Shown here piece by piece: positions 14,190 to 26,799 of a DNA stretch of 64,000 nucleotides. The notes under the pieces are model-generated. The model worked only from the letters and a program-made list of their open reading frames with translations. It was not told where the DNA came from and searched no databases. Source of the DNA: Prinia subflava (Eukaryota > Chordata > Aves > Passeriformes > Cisticolidae); the NCBI RefSeq assembly GCF_021018805.1, contig NW_026960613.1, forward strand, positions 124,001 through 188,000. Direction: 5' to 3'. Every line of letters begins with the position of its first letter. The first letter of the stretch is position 1. The position numbers and the translations under genes are program-made.

Positions 14190-15295
14190 GTATTGTTATG
14201 GACAAAATGTCTAGCACACAGATGGATAAGCACATCATGCAATGGGTGAGCAACTGGCTCACGGATCAGGCAACAAAGGGTTATAGCGAATGGGGTAACA
14301 TCAAGCTGATGACTCATCACTAGTGGGGTTCCACAGGGCTCCATCTTAGAGGCAGTTCTCTTCAACATCTTCATAAATGACTTGGATGAACGACTGGAAG
14401 GGATACTAAGCAAGTTTGTGGATGATACAAAACTGAGAGGAGCTGTTGACTCCCTTGAAGTCAGGGAGTCCCTGCAGAGAGACCTCAACAAATTAGAAGA
14501 CTGGGCAATCACCAACTGTATGAAGTTCAACAACGGAAAGTGCTGGATTCTGTACCAAGGATGGGGCAACCCTGGATGTACGGACAGACGTGGGAATGAG
14601 ATGCTGGAGAGCAGTGCTGCAGAAAGGGACTAGGGAGTCCTGGTCAACAGAAAGTTGAATATCAGGCAGCAGTGCCCAGGCAGCCAGGAGGACCAACCAT
14701 GTCCTGGGGTGCATCAGTCACAGCATCACCAGACAGTTGAGGGAGGTGATTGTCCTGCTCTACTCTGCACTGGGGCGGCCTCACCTTGGATATTGTATGC
14801 AATTTTGGTCACCACAATATAAGAAAGATATAAAGCTATTAGAGAGTGTCCAAAGGAGGGCAATGAAGATGGTGAAGGGCTGTGAGGGGAAGCCATATGA
14901 GGAGCGGCTGAGGTAATTTGGTCTGTTCAGCCTGGAGGAAACTGAGGGAAGACCTCTGCAGTCTACAGCTTCCTTGTGAGGGGAAGAGGAAGGGCAGTCA
15001 CTGATCTCTTGTCTGTGATGACCAGTGACAGGACCCAAGGGAAGGGCCTGAAGTTGTGTCAGGGCATGTTTAGGTTGGATATTAGGAAAAGATTCTTCAC
15101 ACAGAGGGTGATTGGGCACAGGAACGGGCTCCCCAGGGAAGTGGTCACAGCACCAACCCTGCCGGAGTTCAAGAAGTATTTGGACAACACTTCTGGTACA
15201 TGGTATGACTCTTGGAGATAGTCTTGTGCAGGACTGGGAGTTGGACTTGATTATCCTTGTGGATCTCATCCAACTCAGCATATTCTGTGATCCTG
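14190..15295 (+). mobile_element. CR1 LINE, sense, inserted in an antisense CR1
   Basis: This is a CR1 fragment covering the end of the RT domain and the C-terminal region. Recognisable blocks include FVDDTK (the catalytic motif region, near 14415) and the stretch encoding GMFRLDIRKRFFTQRV (about 15065-15115). It has several stops and frameshifts. The 3' end at about 15295 has the degenerate ATTCTGTG-type tail. It splits the antisense CR1 at 13925-14189 / 15296-15745. Confidence 0.85.
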
Positions 15296-15745
15296 TCTGG
15301 ATACCAGGGAGAAGAGATCAGCTCCTCCCTCTCCACTTCCCCTCCTCAGGAAGCTTCAGAGAGCCATGAAGTTGCCTCTCAGACTCTATTTCTCCCAACT
15401 AGAGAAACCCAGAGTCCTCAGCCACTCCTCACAGGACATGCCTTCCAGCCCTTTTACCAGCTTTGTTGTCTTCCTCTGAGGGCACTTCAAGAACCTTCAA
15501 ATCCTTTTTTAATTGTGGGGCCAAGAAGTGCATGCAGTACTCAAGGTGAGGCCACCCCAATGCTAAATACAGAGATAGTCACCTCTTTTGACTGGCTGGT
15601 TGTGCTGTGTTTGATGCATCTCAGGATGTTTTGCCCTCTTGGCTGCTGGGGTACACTGCTGACTTCAATTGAGCCTGTTGCTGACCTGCACCCCCAGCAG
15701 GGCTATTCTCTAGCTACTCCTCTCCCAATTTATACTCTTAAATTG
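15296..15745 (-). mobile_element. CR1 LINE, antisense (right half of the split copy)
   Basis: Antisense CR1 text (accagggagaagagatca and following) continues exactly where 14189 leaves off. It runs through the antisense region carrying ggtgaggccaccccaatgct and stops near 15745. Confidence 0.8.
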
Positions 15746-16071
15746 GTAATCTGAATGTTAATTCTCTTGGTCATCTTAGAGAACGTTGGATAAGAACTCC
15801 TGAAACTACTTCTATCTATGTTTCTGGGTAAATGGGTTTCAGCCAGAAAGACAGAAGGTTTCTGTAGCAGCAAATGCTAACTTATAAGGCCAGAAAAACC
15901 CAAATGCATGAAAGTTGGGAAAGGTGTCATGTGGTTTTAGGAACCTATCAGGCTTGGGAAACTGAGGATCTAATATGATTTTTTTTTTCAAACTCTGATA
16001 TTGACTTTAGTAAGCATTATGCATACCACTATCTCATAGACCAGGGCAATGCTAGCAATAAAAATTCAGTG

Positions 16072-16345
16072 CTGTATCTGGATGGGATGGAGTTAATTTT
16101 CATCATAGCAGCCTGTATCATGCTGTGTTTTGGATTTGTGACTAAACCAGTGTCGATATTGTCAATGTTTTGGCTATTGCTGAGCAGTGCTTTCACAGTG
16201 TTGAGATTTTATCTTTTTTTTCCCCCACTCTGCCTCCCCTCTTCCCCCATCCCCAATCTCAAGTCAATAAGGGGAGGGGGGGATGGTAGGATGGGCTCAG
16301 CAATAAAAGCTCTGGGAAAGAAGGAGGAAAGGGAGAAATGGCATT
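16072..16345. mobile_element. ERVL-type LTR fragment
   Basis: The sequence from ggatgggatggagttaattt through tggctattgctgagcagtgc to a CT-rich stretch resembles a widespread avian ERVL LTR. It lacks clear TG and CA ends and is degraded. The orientation is uncertain. Confidence 0.5.
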
Positions 16346-17784
16346 TGTCTTCCCAAATAGCACTGTACATGCTGAGGCCCAGAAAGTGTCAAAACAGTGA
16401 ATTAATGCCTCTTTTTGCTTTGCTTACACATGTAGCTTTTTATTCACCTATTAAACTAGCCTTACCTTGAAACACAAAGGCAAAAAATGCGGTCTTGAGT
16501 TAAAAACTTACAGATCAACATGCTTGCACAATTCTTGGTATGTTATAAAAAATAACTTTCCCCTGTGAAACACTGTCCCGTTCTTACCTTGAATTTGTCC
16601 AGGATTTGCTTCTAGTCACTTGTTATATTTTGTCTATTTTGACCTTTGATATTCGATATATGACCCATGGGCACTTAGAAACTGAGACCAAGATAGTTGT
16701 TAAGCTTTGTATCTATCATGAGGCTAAATTAATTGATTTCCTAATGCTAATTGTAGGGTGAATTTTTGAGTCATTTAATCATTCTTATAGTTATCTTTCT
16801 CATCCTTTTCAACATCACTTCTGAATTGTAGACAATGAGAAATGAGCACTGAGATGTATACATTCTTTATTACAAGTGCAGAAGTAAAACTTTTCTTGTG
16901 ATAGTTGAGATGCCACTGTTGAGATTTGTACAAGGAAAACAATGACCTTCTTAGTTATGGCATCAAACTACTCATGTTTGGATGGCTGTCTACCATAACT
17001 AAAATGTTCTTCAAAATAATTGCTTTTCAGGGTGGGTTCATTCACCATTTGCAACCTGCTTTCTCTATTCCTGTATAGTTAACCTTATATTTACCTGTAT
17101 TCAGAAACAGTCTCTGCCTGTTCCTGGTTTACAGGTTATTCCAATTACTTCACATCATCCTCTTCATAATTTACCAGTTCACAGCTTTTGTGTCACATAC
17201 AGGTATTGTCAGTAGTAAGTTAAGAGGGGTTTTTTTAATCTCATGGGTAAAGATATTTAAGTTTCTTATCAGAATGGGGGTATCATTGGGATCCTGTTAG
17301 AAACAAAGCTGCCTGAGGACTTTCTCTTATGTAATTTGCTTAAAGAATGAATGTGTGCTGTTTGTTGTATGATACCAAATCAGTTGCTTAGCAGAAGTCT
17401 AGTTCCTCAAAACTGCTGCATTTATAAACCAAACCACTAGAACTGTTGTAAATGCTTCACTCTTAGTATGCAATCTCTCCCACTTCCCATTCCCTTCCTT
17501 GGGTGTTTGTTTGTTTTTTGATATTTCAAGATTTATAACACATAAGGGCTTCTTGGTCAGTTATCCTTTTGATAAGAGGTGTCTTGACTTACTGAGTAAC
17601 AACAATGTTCTAACTTCAGTAACTGCTCTGTAACGTCTTCAGTAACTGCTGTAGTGGAAACTCTTTCATTGTCACTTTAAATATGATCTGTGTTTCCCTA
17701 AAACCAAACCAGAAATATTTACTAACTGTGTGTGGATTTTTTGGTGTTAATATGAAGAACCATATCCATTTAACAGAGGACCAA
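16346..17784 (+). other. Unique intronic sequence
   Basis: AT-rich sequence with no recognisable gene or repeat. Confidence 0.5.
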
Positions 17785-17789
17785 TGCAG

Positions 17790-19265
17790 TGCCTTAGTTT
17801 GAAAGACAGCTGTCTGCTAGGGAGGGCAGGGCCTCCCTTGGAATGGAGACTTCAAAACCCCTTCCCTCCAAATTATTATAAATTGGAAAATTAATTGTGT
17901 TCTCAGGCAAAGATATTGGGATAGGAATAACAGTTCTTTACTATTATGTATGACAAGGCAAAAAAACAACAGCTACAGCATTAACAACAAAACAGAACCA
18001 GGAACCTTGAGGGGTGTACTGGTTTGAAAGCAAAACCAGTGAGACTCCAAGTCAGAAATACAATTTAATAGAGAGAGAAGAAACAAACAACAAAAGGGTA
18101 AAAATAAGATAAATGCAGTAGTACAAAGGACCACTGACAGAGTCAGAATGCAAACCTGACACTCTGTTGGTCAGGGTGTTGGAAGCAGCCTGAAATAAGT
18201 CTCCTGGAGTGACAGATGTGGCTCTGTTGGAGAACAGATGATCCTCAAGAAAGGGTCCAGTCGTCCTCTGAGAATCCAGTGGAAACAGGCTCCCTTGGTG
18301 TTTGGGATTGCTGGTTTTATCCTGGTGGAAAGGCTTTGGCTCCTCCCACTGGGTGGAGCATCTCACAATGTAATGAAGTAATGTTATCAGTCATGTGAGA
18401 GGCCTAAATACCCCATTCACAGGGGATATCCCTCGGAGGAGGATGGGTAGAGGAAGAGATAAGAAGGCACTGCCTTATCTGGTGTTATTAGGTGTCCCAT
18501 TAACAGAAGGCATCCACCCTCTTTCCACCCCTAGAGTTATAAGAGATAAGGAACAATATCTCCCAACCGATTTCAACAGATGAAAACAGAATACACATTT
18601 TTGTTACATTTTTCAACCCAAGACAATGGGCTTTGCTTCACAAGGCCTGGGCCGGTCTGATCTCAGTGCCCCTGTAGGACTTTGAGAGCACCAAGTTGGG
18701 ACGGTGGAAAATCCTGGGCTGGTGGATGAGATATATTAGTAGCTCTGTTGGTGGTAGCTGGAACGGCACGGATGTCCCAGCAGGGCAGGGCAGTGTGGGG
18801 GTACAGCGTAGCAAAAAAAAAAAACCAACTTCAAAGCAGTGCTGAAGAAGCAATGGCAGCGGCGGGACAGGGCCGGCCCAGCTGCAGTAGGGCAGGAGGA
18901 GGCAAGCTTAGGAGTCCTGGGCAATCGAGGAGATAATGGTAGATTTCTCAGGACCGTAATTGGTGATTACAGTGAACTCCTCCCGCAGTAAGCAACAGCC
19001 TGGCTGTCCTCTCTCTGATGCTGAGAGCAAGAGATAGTGTAGCTGCCTCTACCCATCCTCTACCTGACCCCAATTCTTGCAGTATCTTTTCCCCTCCAAG
19101 AGAAAACTCTGAGAGACCAAAAAAAGGTGCAGCCTGGTACTGCACTCTCCTTTGGCCACCTCTTTTATTCCTTAAGCACCCATAAGTACTCAGTAGTTAG
19201 TTTCCTGTCAACTTATGGGAAAAAATTCTGTAAGAAAAAAACCCAAACAAATCTAACCCCCAACA
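17790..19265 (-). mobile_element. Solo LTR, family A, copy 2 (antisense), split by another LTR
   Basis: The plus-strand text begins TGCCTTAGTTTGAAAG and ends CAAATCTAACCCCCAACA, the reverse complement of family A. A perfect 5-bp duplication TGCAG flanks it (17785-17789 and 19266-19270). It is interrupted at 18015-18625 by a family E LTR, leaving about 860 bp of its own sequence. Confidence 0.9.
18015..18625 (-). mobile_element. Solo LTR, family E, copy 1, nested in family A
   Basis: The element starts TGTACTGGTTTGAAAG and ends TCAACCCAAGACA. The flanks AGGGG (18010-18014) and ATGGG (18626-18630) form a 5-bp duplication with one mismatch. It is 611 bp and homologous to 45434-46088. It interrupts the conserved U5-side sequence of the surrounding family A LTR. 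Confidence 0.85.
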
Positions 19266-19270
19266 TGCAG

Positions 19271-20816
19271 TTTTAAGTTTTGGGGTTTTTTGGCATGAAA
19301 ATATGATGTTTAGAAAACAACAAAAAAAAGCTCTCTCCAGTCTTTTGAACTCTTTAGTTCTTCATTTGACTTCTCTTCCCCCCTCCCTCTCCTGCAAGGT
19401 TTTTAATACTTCTGAAGGTTTTGACTTACTTATTTCGACTTTCTCTTTTACATCCCATCTTATCCAAACTCCTTTTACTGTTTTTCATGGTTTCCTGTTT
19501 TGTGGAATTGGGGCTGTGTAGCTATTTAATGAAATGGTATGAAATGCCTCTTAGTTGTTCCCATTTTAAATTTATTTGCAGCTGTTCTCACTCCTAATTC
19601 TGTCAGCTTTTGTTCAAGTATTTCTCATGAAACATGAAGTATTTGTACTACTTGTTTTAGACTTTTTTTTGCTTGCACATAACAAATATAATCAAGTCAT
19701 GATAACATCTTCTAAAAGTTACTTTTTACTTCAATTCTGCCACAAGTTCTTTTTCTTCATATGATAAGATGTATTTCTGTATAGTGCTTTTCTGTATTAG
19801 AGAATCATAGTTTCTGAAATACAGACATTCCAATGTCATTTGCTTGTGACTTTTAGCATCTGTTATTTTGCCCTAAGAGACTATTACCTCCTTGTGTTTT
19901 CATTAAAATGTTTCAAGAGCTCTGCACTGTTGTCTGTCAAATCACCTTTGACTTGGTTATCTGACATGGTTCTAGCTTTTGTGTCAGTTCTTTCTGTCTA
20001 TTAGATTTTAAAGTGACAAATTTTCAGTAATGAAATGATACTCTGGCCTCTTTGGCCAGTCTGTCTTTCTGAATGTTTTTCATTTTAACAATGAGAACTA
20101 TCCAAACTCTGCAACTCCATCTTCCACGTACATCCAGTGATGCTCTATCGTATATTCTTTCCCTGTCCAGGAATTTACCTTTAGGTGGTCTGGTGTTTTT
20201 TTTCTCCTGGTATGTAACAAAACTGTCATTTAAATTTGATGCCAAGCTAATAAATGTTGTATGTTTAGATATTTATTATTTGGAAGAATTGCAATTATTT
20301 GTTTATTAGCAAAACTGAAGTATCATCAGTGGATATTCACAGATGACATTTTCGCATATGTTCAATTTTGTTGTCATTGTGTGTGTTAAATATAGTTAAG
20401 TTCCTTCATCTGTTGTCAGGGACTTACTTGCATCTAAATAGAGTGCACATTAATGAAATAGCTATCCGAGCCATATGCACTTACCCCTTGGGATACCTAC
20501 AGACTTCTCTTATGTACTATATGTGCTGTGTTCATGGCTTGTCTACCTCATGAGCACAATATGACTATAAACTAATGTCTTTGTGAAAGGAGCAATGCTT
20601 GGTGAATGTTGGCAGCAGCTATTTGGCATTTTTGTGAAATATGAAAAAGTGTTGTTACACCTTGAGAAACAATTACTTTAGAGGACTGTTAGAAGGCCTT
20701 CTGCAATTTCTGCAAAGGGTCCAAGTTTGTCCTTAACAGCTGTGTGGCTCTTGTTCTCCTGAAGGGATTGAATGTTCCAGGACTTAACTGCAAGTGGAAG
20801 AGTCTGGGATGCTTAC
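19271..20816 (+). other. Unique intronic sequence
   Basis: T-rich and AT-rich sequence with no recognisable repeat, gene or long ORF. Confidence 0.5.
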
Positions 20817-23287
20817 TGTTTAAGAAAATTTCAGACCCTAGGTTCTGATGCAGTCAGGTTATTACAGGTTGAGCTGGGTGCCTCCAGAGAAGGACCCCGA
20901 ACAAAGAAATCCCTGTGCTTTTATACCCTCACAGTCTGTGCACCTGATCTTCACATGCACTCTTCATGCACTCTGCACACGCCTCTTGGTCCAATGGTGA
21001 TTTGTGGTCTGGGGTCTTCTAACACCTCATTCATTGTTTTTATTCACATGGGCTGTGCCAACTTCAGTAGTCCCACATCTGTGCTCATCCAGCTCCACAA
21101 TATCTTTGGGACTTTTCTCAATTCTGAGGGTATTCCAAAATAACTTTTGGTTATACCTTCTTACATTTTTTTCTTTTATTACATTAATTCCCATAACAAT
21201 TAAATCTATTCCTTCTGGTACCAACCTTTTTTCTATATCCAAAGCCTGCAACAGATCCCTTCCCAAGAGACACACTGGTGAGTCCTCAGCTATTGCATTT
21301 TCCCCATACACTCTTATTTTCCATACTTTGTTTCTGTCCTGAATTTTTTTGCCAACACTGTCACCAATAAATTCGCCTCCTGTTCCTTCATCTTTCTTTT
21401 CACCTTCCAGTCTTCCACCTTTTGCCTTTCTTCCCTTCCATCACATGCAAACATGGCTACACTCAATATTTTTTTACATGCTTACACTCTCACCATACTA
21501 GATTTCACAAAATCACTAGGTTGGAAGAGACCTTTAAGATCAAGTCCAACCCATGCCCTAACACCACCTCAACTAAACCATGGCACTGAGTGCCACATCC
21601 AATAATTTTTTTTTCAGCTAGGTTCTTCTTACTTGTGGATCACAAAAGCTGAAAATAAAGCACATGAGCCTTTATACATACATTTAAACTCGAAACAACT
21701 CTAAACAGCATTCTCCCTTAGCCTTGGCATTTTACTTCCCCAAGCTGTTAATTCTCCTGAGGACCACAGATAATGGTTGTAAAATGCTAACACTAGGGCA
21801 TTACTTGGCAGAGCCCTAGATTACATAGCAGTGGGATTTGGCACTGTGTGTAGGGACATAGGATACAGCCCTGCATTTTGCAGCAGCAGGGAGGTAGGAG
21901 CAGGAGCAATCAAAGGGATAGCAAGTGAAAGGACAGCAAACGAAGTGACAGAAACAGGAGATAAAGCAGCTGCAGTTTGCAAAGGTGGGGGGTAGAAGAA
22001 AAAGCAAGCAGAGTGGCTGAAACAGTGGCAGCAGCTGCAGTGTAGGGAGGAACATCCACCCCTGTTTCGGATACCAGTTCTGTGGTTGCAATCATCATTT
22101 GCTTTCTGATTTTGTTTTAGGTTTTCTCCTTGCATAAGTCAAATTATCTCATATAAATCAACAACACATGATTAGACTAAAGATATTCTTAAAGATGTAA
22201 GATGGTTTTGATCAAATGTTTACCACAACCTGGCCAGATTTTTTATGGATTTATCCTTGTTTTTGTAGTGATGAATGGGCATTCCTCCTGATACAATTCT
22301 ATAGCACACCTTTTCAACAGTTCTTTTGTTCCAGACTTTTGTTTTTTGTTTTGTTTTTTTATTCAATTCTGGAGGATTTCAGTCAAAGGCATCCCCTTCT
22401 CTACTCTGGCCATATTCCCCAGTTTTACCTTGTTTCAGGAGCTCTAACCCCAAATTTCCTTTTTACCTCATTTCAGTGACTTGAACACCGAATTTCTTTT
22501 TTACCAAAATACAGGTACCATTTTTCAGAGGACTTAAACCAATCTTAGACAAATTCCTTGTCATCTGTTATAGAGTAAGGCTGGACTCAAACCTGCCTCC
22601 TTGGAGTGCCGGATTTGAACTTGCATCCTACCTGTCTCTGTGTCAGAATTTAAACTCATTCTAGAGAGAAAACTTCCACTGCAAAGGGCCCACATGAACT
22701 AACCTGTCTGCCAGCAGTATGGACATTTGGAGTCAGAAGGATCCAGAGACGAGACCTCAGATCCCTTCTAGGTTACTATCTGTTTAAGAAAAGTTCAGAC
22801 CCTGGCTTCTGAGGCAGAATTGGTTTATTTCAGTTTGAGCTGGTGACTCCAGAGAGGGACCCCGAACAAAGAATCCTGTGCCTTTATACCCTCACAGTCT
22901 GTGCACCTGATCTTCACACGCTCTTCACGCGCCCCACATGTGCCTCTTGATCCAATGGTAATTTGTGGTCTGGAGTCTTCCAGCACTTCACTGGATTCTT
23001 TCTCCATGTCCACCTGGGCAGGCCATTAACTGCTCTTATCTTCCAACTTGGGCCAGCCTTGGGGCCCTCTAGGGTCTCGACCCTTATCTGAAGGTATCCA
23101 GTCTTCCTCTGTTTTCTCCCCTGCTTAGCAATTCATGCTGACAGAATTCTTTTAGAGTTCACCTTTGCTAAGTTTTGAGCTGAGCCCACTCATGCTAAGC
23201 TGTAAGTTACAATTAAACCTAAATTTACCCAATTAATTTCTAATATTCTGTAAGTAAATTTTTAAAGTAAATTTATAATCCCCAACA
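20817..23287 (-). mobile_element. Internally deleted minus-strand ERV with two LTR ends
   Basis: A partial LTR (20817 to about 21025) and a full LTR (22781-23287, 507 bp) are homologous and in the same orientation. The outer ends are TGTTTAAGAAAA at 20817 and CCCCAACA at 23287. The flanks CTTAC (20812-20816) and ATTAC (23288-23292) match at four of five positions. Between them, on the minus strand, lie a proline/alanine-rich gag-like stretch (about 21816-22135) and the end of a retroviral protease (CLLGRDLL, about 21240-21270) running toward RT. The RT then stops at a junction with the left LTR near 21025. Most of pol, all env and the outer part of the 3' LTR are deleted. Confidence 0.72.
21506..21612 (-). 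mobile_element. Short CR1 3' end, antisense, inside the deleted ERV
   Basis: The text aatcactaggttggaagaga and the following 80 bases are the antisense 3' end of the same CR1 subfamily whose long copy ends at 30727. It is a severely 5'-truncated insertion. Confidence 0.85.
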
Positions 23288-24212
23288 ATTACAGTACATC
23301 TTTCTTTGATCATAGTCTAGCTTTTGGACATGGCCAGACAATCTTACCACGATGAGGATTTGGAGCCTGTGGGACTATGTTGTCCTACATGCTTGTGGTG
23401 ACTAGCAGGTTATGTATAATTTTGAGATGTGAATAAACATAGCTGAAGCATAGTTGGGATTTGATTCCTGTTCTCCAGTGCTGACACATGCAGTCTGAGC
23501 TCTTGTACTCCCTGAAAATTAATTTCCTTGTTCAGCAGAACATTTAAACCCCTGACTCATTCTGCTTGGTGGGGAGGGATTTTGAGGCTAGTGAGTTCAC
23601 AGTGAGCATGCTGCAGCATCATCTTGCAGATGTGTATGAGCTATATTACCAGTTCACCCAGACATTTAATTAGTGTGGCTGGAATCTTACTATGCTGCTC
23701 CTCACCTATCAGTTCCTTGTGTACTTAGGGATTTATAAAAGATTATTTTGCAGACATTCCTGGGCCGGTGTGACTGGCTACTTGAGGAAAATAAGTTAAA
23801 TCCTTAGTGCTGCAGTTTTCAGGACTTCCAACAGTAGTAGGACAGCACACTTCTTGGAATAGCAGCCTCTGCTAGTAGTCCATCATGTGGGGTAGACAGC
23901 AGGATATCTTGTTACTTTTGATTATGGGCTCTCTTAGATAGCCTAGGGCTACATTTCAAGTGAGCCCTGAACATCTACAGGATTGAAGCAGAATGCAGCT
24001 TCAAGTAGTTGACTGTAAGCCAAGAGGCATTAAGAACTGACCTGGTGTTAGTAACCCCAGTGTGGTCAGCATCATACCACACCAGTACCAACACCTCCTG
24101 ATAAATAATGTTTGATTATGTTAAAAAACTCAGCTTTTCTGCCCAGTGCTCAGAGGCTCACAGTCTACTGCCAGCAAATTCCCTTTGCACACAAAACAAA
24201 ACCTTTAAACCC
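23288..24212 (+). other. Unassigned intronic sequence
   Basis: No gene or repeat is recognised here. Sequence composition is ordinary for the intron. Confidence 0.4.
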
Positions 24213-25292
24213 TGTATTGGGTTTTCATGGACAGGTTTTGGTAATGGGAGGGCTATAGGGGTGGCTTCTGTGAGAAGCTGCTGTAAGCTTCCTCCACGTC
24301 TGGCAGAACCAATGCCAGGTGGCTCTAAGATGGATGTGCCACTCACCAAGGCTGGGCCAATCAGAAATGATGGTAATACCTCTGTGATAACATAATTGAG
24401 AAGAAGAAAAAAACAAGCAAGTTATTACACAGATGTAATTGCAGCCAGAGAAGAGCAGGGTGAGAATATGTGAGAGGAACAGCTATGCAGACACCAAGGT
24501 TAGTGGAGAAGGAGAGGCACCAGAGCTAGGATTCCTCTGCAGCCCATGGTGAAGCCCATGGATGACCATGGGGATGCAAAAAAGATCCACCTGCAGCCCC
24601 TGGAAGAGACCCACACTGGAGCAGGTGGATGCCTGAGAGGAGACTGTGACCTTGTGGGAGGCCCGTGGTGGAGCAGGCTCCTGGCAGGGACCTGCAGACC
24701 TATGGAGAGAGGAGCCCACGCTGGAGCAGGTTTCCTGGTAGGGCTTGCGACCTTGTGGAGGACCCACACTGGGGCATGCTGAGCCTGAAGGACTGCGCCC
24801 CAGGGAAGAGTTACCCACATTGCAGCAATTTGTGGAGAACTGTTGCCCATGGGACCAACTCACCTTGGAGAAGTGCATAGAAAACTATCTCTCGTGGGAA
24901 GACCCCATGCTGGGGCAGGGGAAGGACTCCTCTCCTTGAGCAGTAGCAGAAACATGTGATGAACTGACTGTAACCTCCATGCCCCATCTCCCTGTGCTGC
25001 TGGGGGGGAAGAGGTAGAGCTGGGAATGAGAGAGGGGTGGGGGGGAAGGTGTTTTTAAGGTCTTATTTTACTTCTCATTATCTTGCTCTGATTTTGTTAG
25101 TGATAAATTCAATTAATATCTTTAATTTGAGTCTGTTTTGCCCATGATGGTAAAAAATGAGTGATCCGTCTTTGTCTTTATCTCAACTCATGAACCCTTC
25201 ATTATATTTTCTCTCCCCAGTCCAGCTGTGGAGGGGAATGATAGAGAGGCTTTGGTGGGTGCCTGGCATCCAGCCAGGGTCAACCCACTACA
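24213..25292 (+). mobile_element. Solo LTR of ERVL type
   Basis: The element starts TGTATTGGGTTTTCATGG and ends CAGGGTCAACCCACTACA. These ends and the middle part (ggggtggcttctgtgagaag) belong to a common avian ERVL LTR. A variable degenerate repeat region with recurring ctggagcagg text spans about 24590-24780. No convincing target-site duplication is visible. ORFs in this block are chance readings of the repeat region. Confidence 0.7.
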
Positions 25293-26275
25293 GTCTTTTT
25301 GGTGCTGTGACTCAGATCATAAGGATTTTGAGATAAGGATAGTAATTGGGAGAGATAATGGGCAAAACAAGTACTGAACAATGTTAGAGAATAGAATGAC
25401 AATGCCAAATTAACATTTTCATCTCTTTCCTTCCCAACCCTTACTAATGTAAGTGTGCTATAAAGTCAGGAGATCTTGCAAAGGCCAATATCTATCTGTA
25501 GGTTTCATTTTTAAATGTAAAACTGCTTTTCAGTGCCCTTGTGATAACTAGGCAGTGAAATCCTTGAAGACAGTTAGGCTAATGGCGATTGATTGAAAGA
25601 TGGGTAGACTGATTTAGTGATCAGAATTCAATTCTACTCAGGTTTCCCAAAAGCTTATATACTATTTCAGACAGGTTAATAATTTCTACTACAATAATCA
25701 GGTTAAAAATCACACAGGAAACTCATGCATTTTACAATAATTCTTTGCTTGCAGAAGTTGATTGAATCTTCTCTCTTCCCGTAAGCAGGTGTAATCCCAT
25801 CTCCTGTAATTTTCACAGTTCTGTTTGTTCCTGCCATGGCATCTTGTTTATCAAACCAGCTATGCTAATCAAGTCTGTTTGACTCTCTGTCTTGTGTATT
25901 TCCACATTAGGCCTCAACAAATAGGAGATTTTTAGCCTTCAATTAATCATTCTTGGCTCTTTGCCATTATTTTCTAAAAAGGGCAACCAGACTTCTGATT
26001 TTTCCTATTATATACCTGTGTTTTGTTTTTATTTGTAGTGATCTTCTGAGCCCTCAGTCTGTGGAACTCCTTTGCATCTTGAGCTGAAAAAGCAAATAAG
26101 GACAAGTAATTTCAAAGGCTCTCCTTAGTTGATTCCATGAATAGCTATTAGTGGAGTTGTCTTTGTGATGCTATACTATTTTCTTTCTGAAAATTCATAA
26201 ATTATAAGGAAAAATTCATTTGAATACTGCTTTATCTTTTTTCTGTCCTTTCACAGTAGCCCACTTCAAATGGAA
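25293..26275 (+). other. Unassigned intronic sequence
   Basis: AT-rich sequence with no recognised gene or repeat. Confidence 0.45.
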
Positions 26276-26799
26276 ATGGGAATGTTTCAGGATCACCAGC
26301 CCTTGTTCTTGTAGGTGACTTTAACCTCCCAGACATCTGCTGGGAACTTAATACAGCAGAAAAGAGGCAGTCCAGGAGGTTTTTAGAGTGTGTTGAGGAC
26401 AATGTTTTGTTGCAGCTGGAGAGTGAGCCCACCAGGGGTAGGGACTATATTAGACCTGTTCTTTACAAATAGAGATGGGCTGGTGGGAGATGTGGTGGTT
26501 GGAGGCCGTTTGTGGCACAGTGATCATGAAAGAATAGAATTTTCAGTATTTGGTGAAATGAGGAGGAACATCAACAAGACTTTTACACTGGACTTCCAGA
26601 GGGCAGACTTGGGCCTATTCAGGAGACATATTCAGAGTTCCTTGGGAAGCAGCCCTTAAAAACAAGGGAGTCCAGGAAAGGTGGGCGTGCTTCAAAACAG
26701 AGATCTTGAGGGCACAGGAAAAGACTGTCCCTGTAAGCCGAAAGATGAGTCGACAAGGGAAACGTCCAACCTGGATGGGCAAGGAGCTTTTGAAGGAAC
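26276..26799 (+). mobile_element. Long CR1 LINE, segment 1 (end of endonuclease region)
   Basis: The copy is 5'-truncated near 26276. The text encoding ALVLVGDFNLPDICWEL and LDLFFTNRDGL is the C-terminal part of the CR1 endonuclease (APE type). Frameshifts are present near 26440. The CR1 is interrupted at 26800 by a family F LTR and resumes at 28196. Confidence 0.85.

Noticed and set aside
14382..14633. Host gene exon encoding an 83-residue protein
   Set aside because: The translation is the CR1 RT motif region (FVDDTK) with flanking CR1 text.
21816..22135. Host proline/alanine-rich protein gene
   Set aside because: It lies inside an ERV between a full LTR and protease, where gag is expected; too degraded to annotate as a separate gene.
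24483..24939. Overlapping 64-131 codon ORFs on both strands
   Set aside because: They read through the degenerate repeat region of an ERVL-type LTR.
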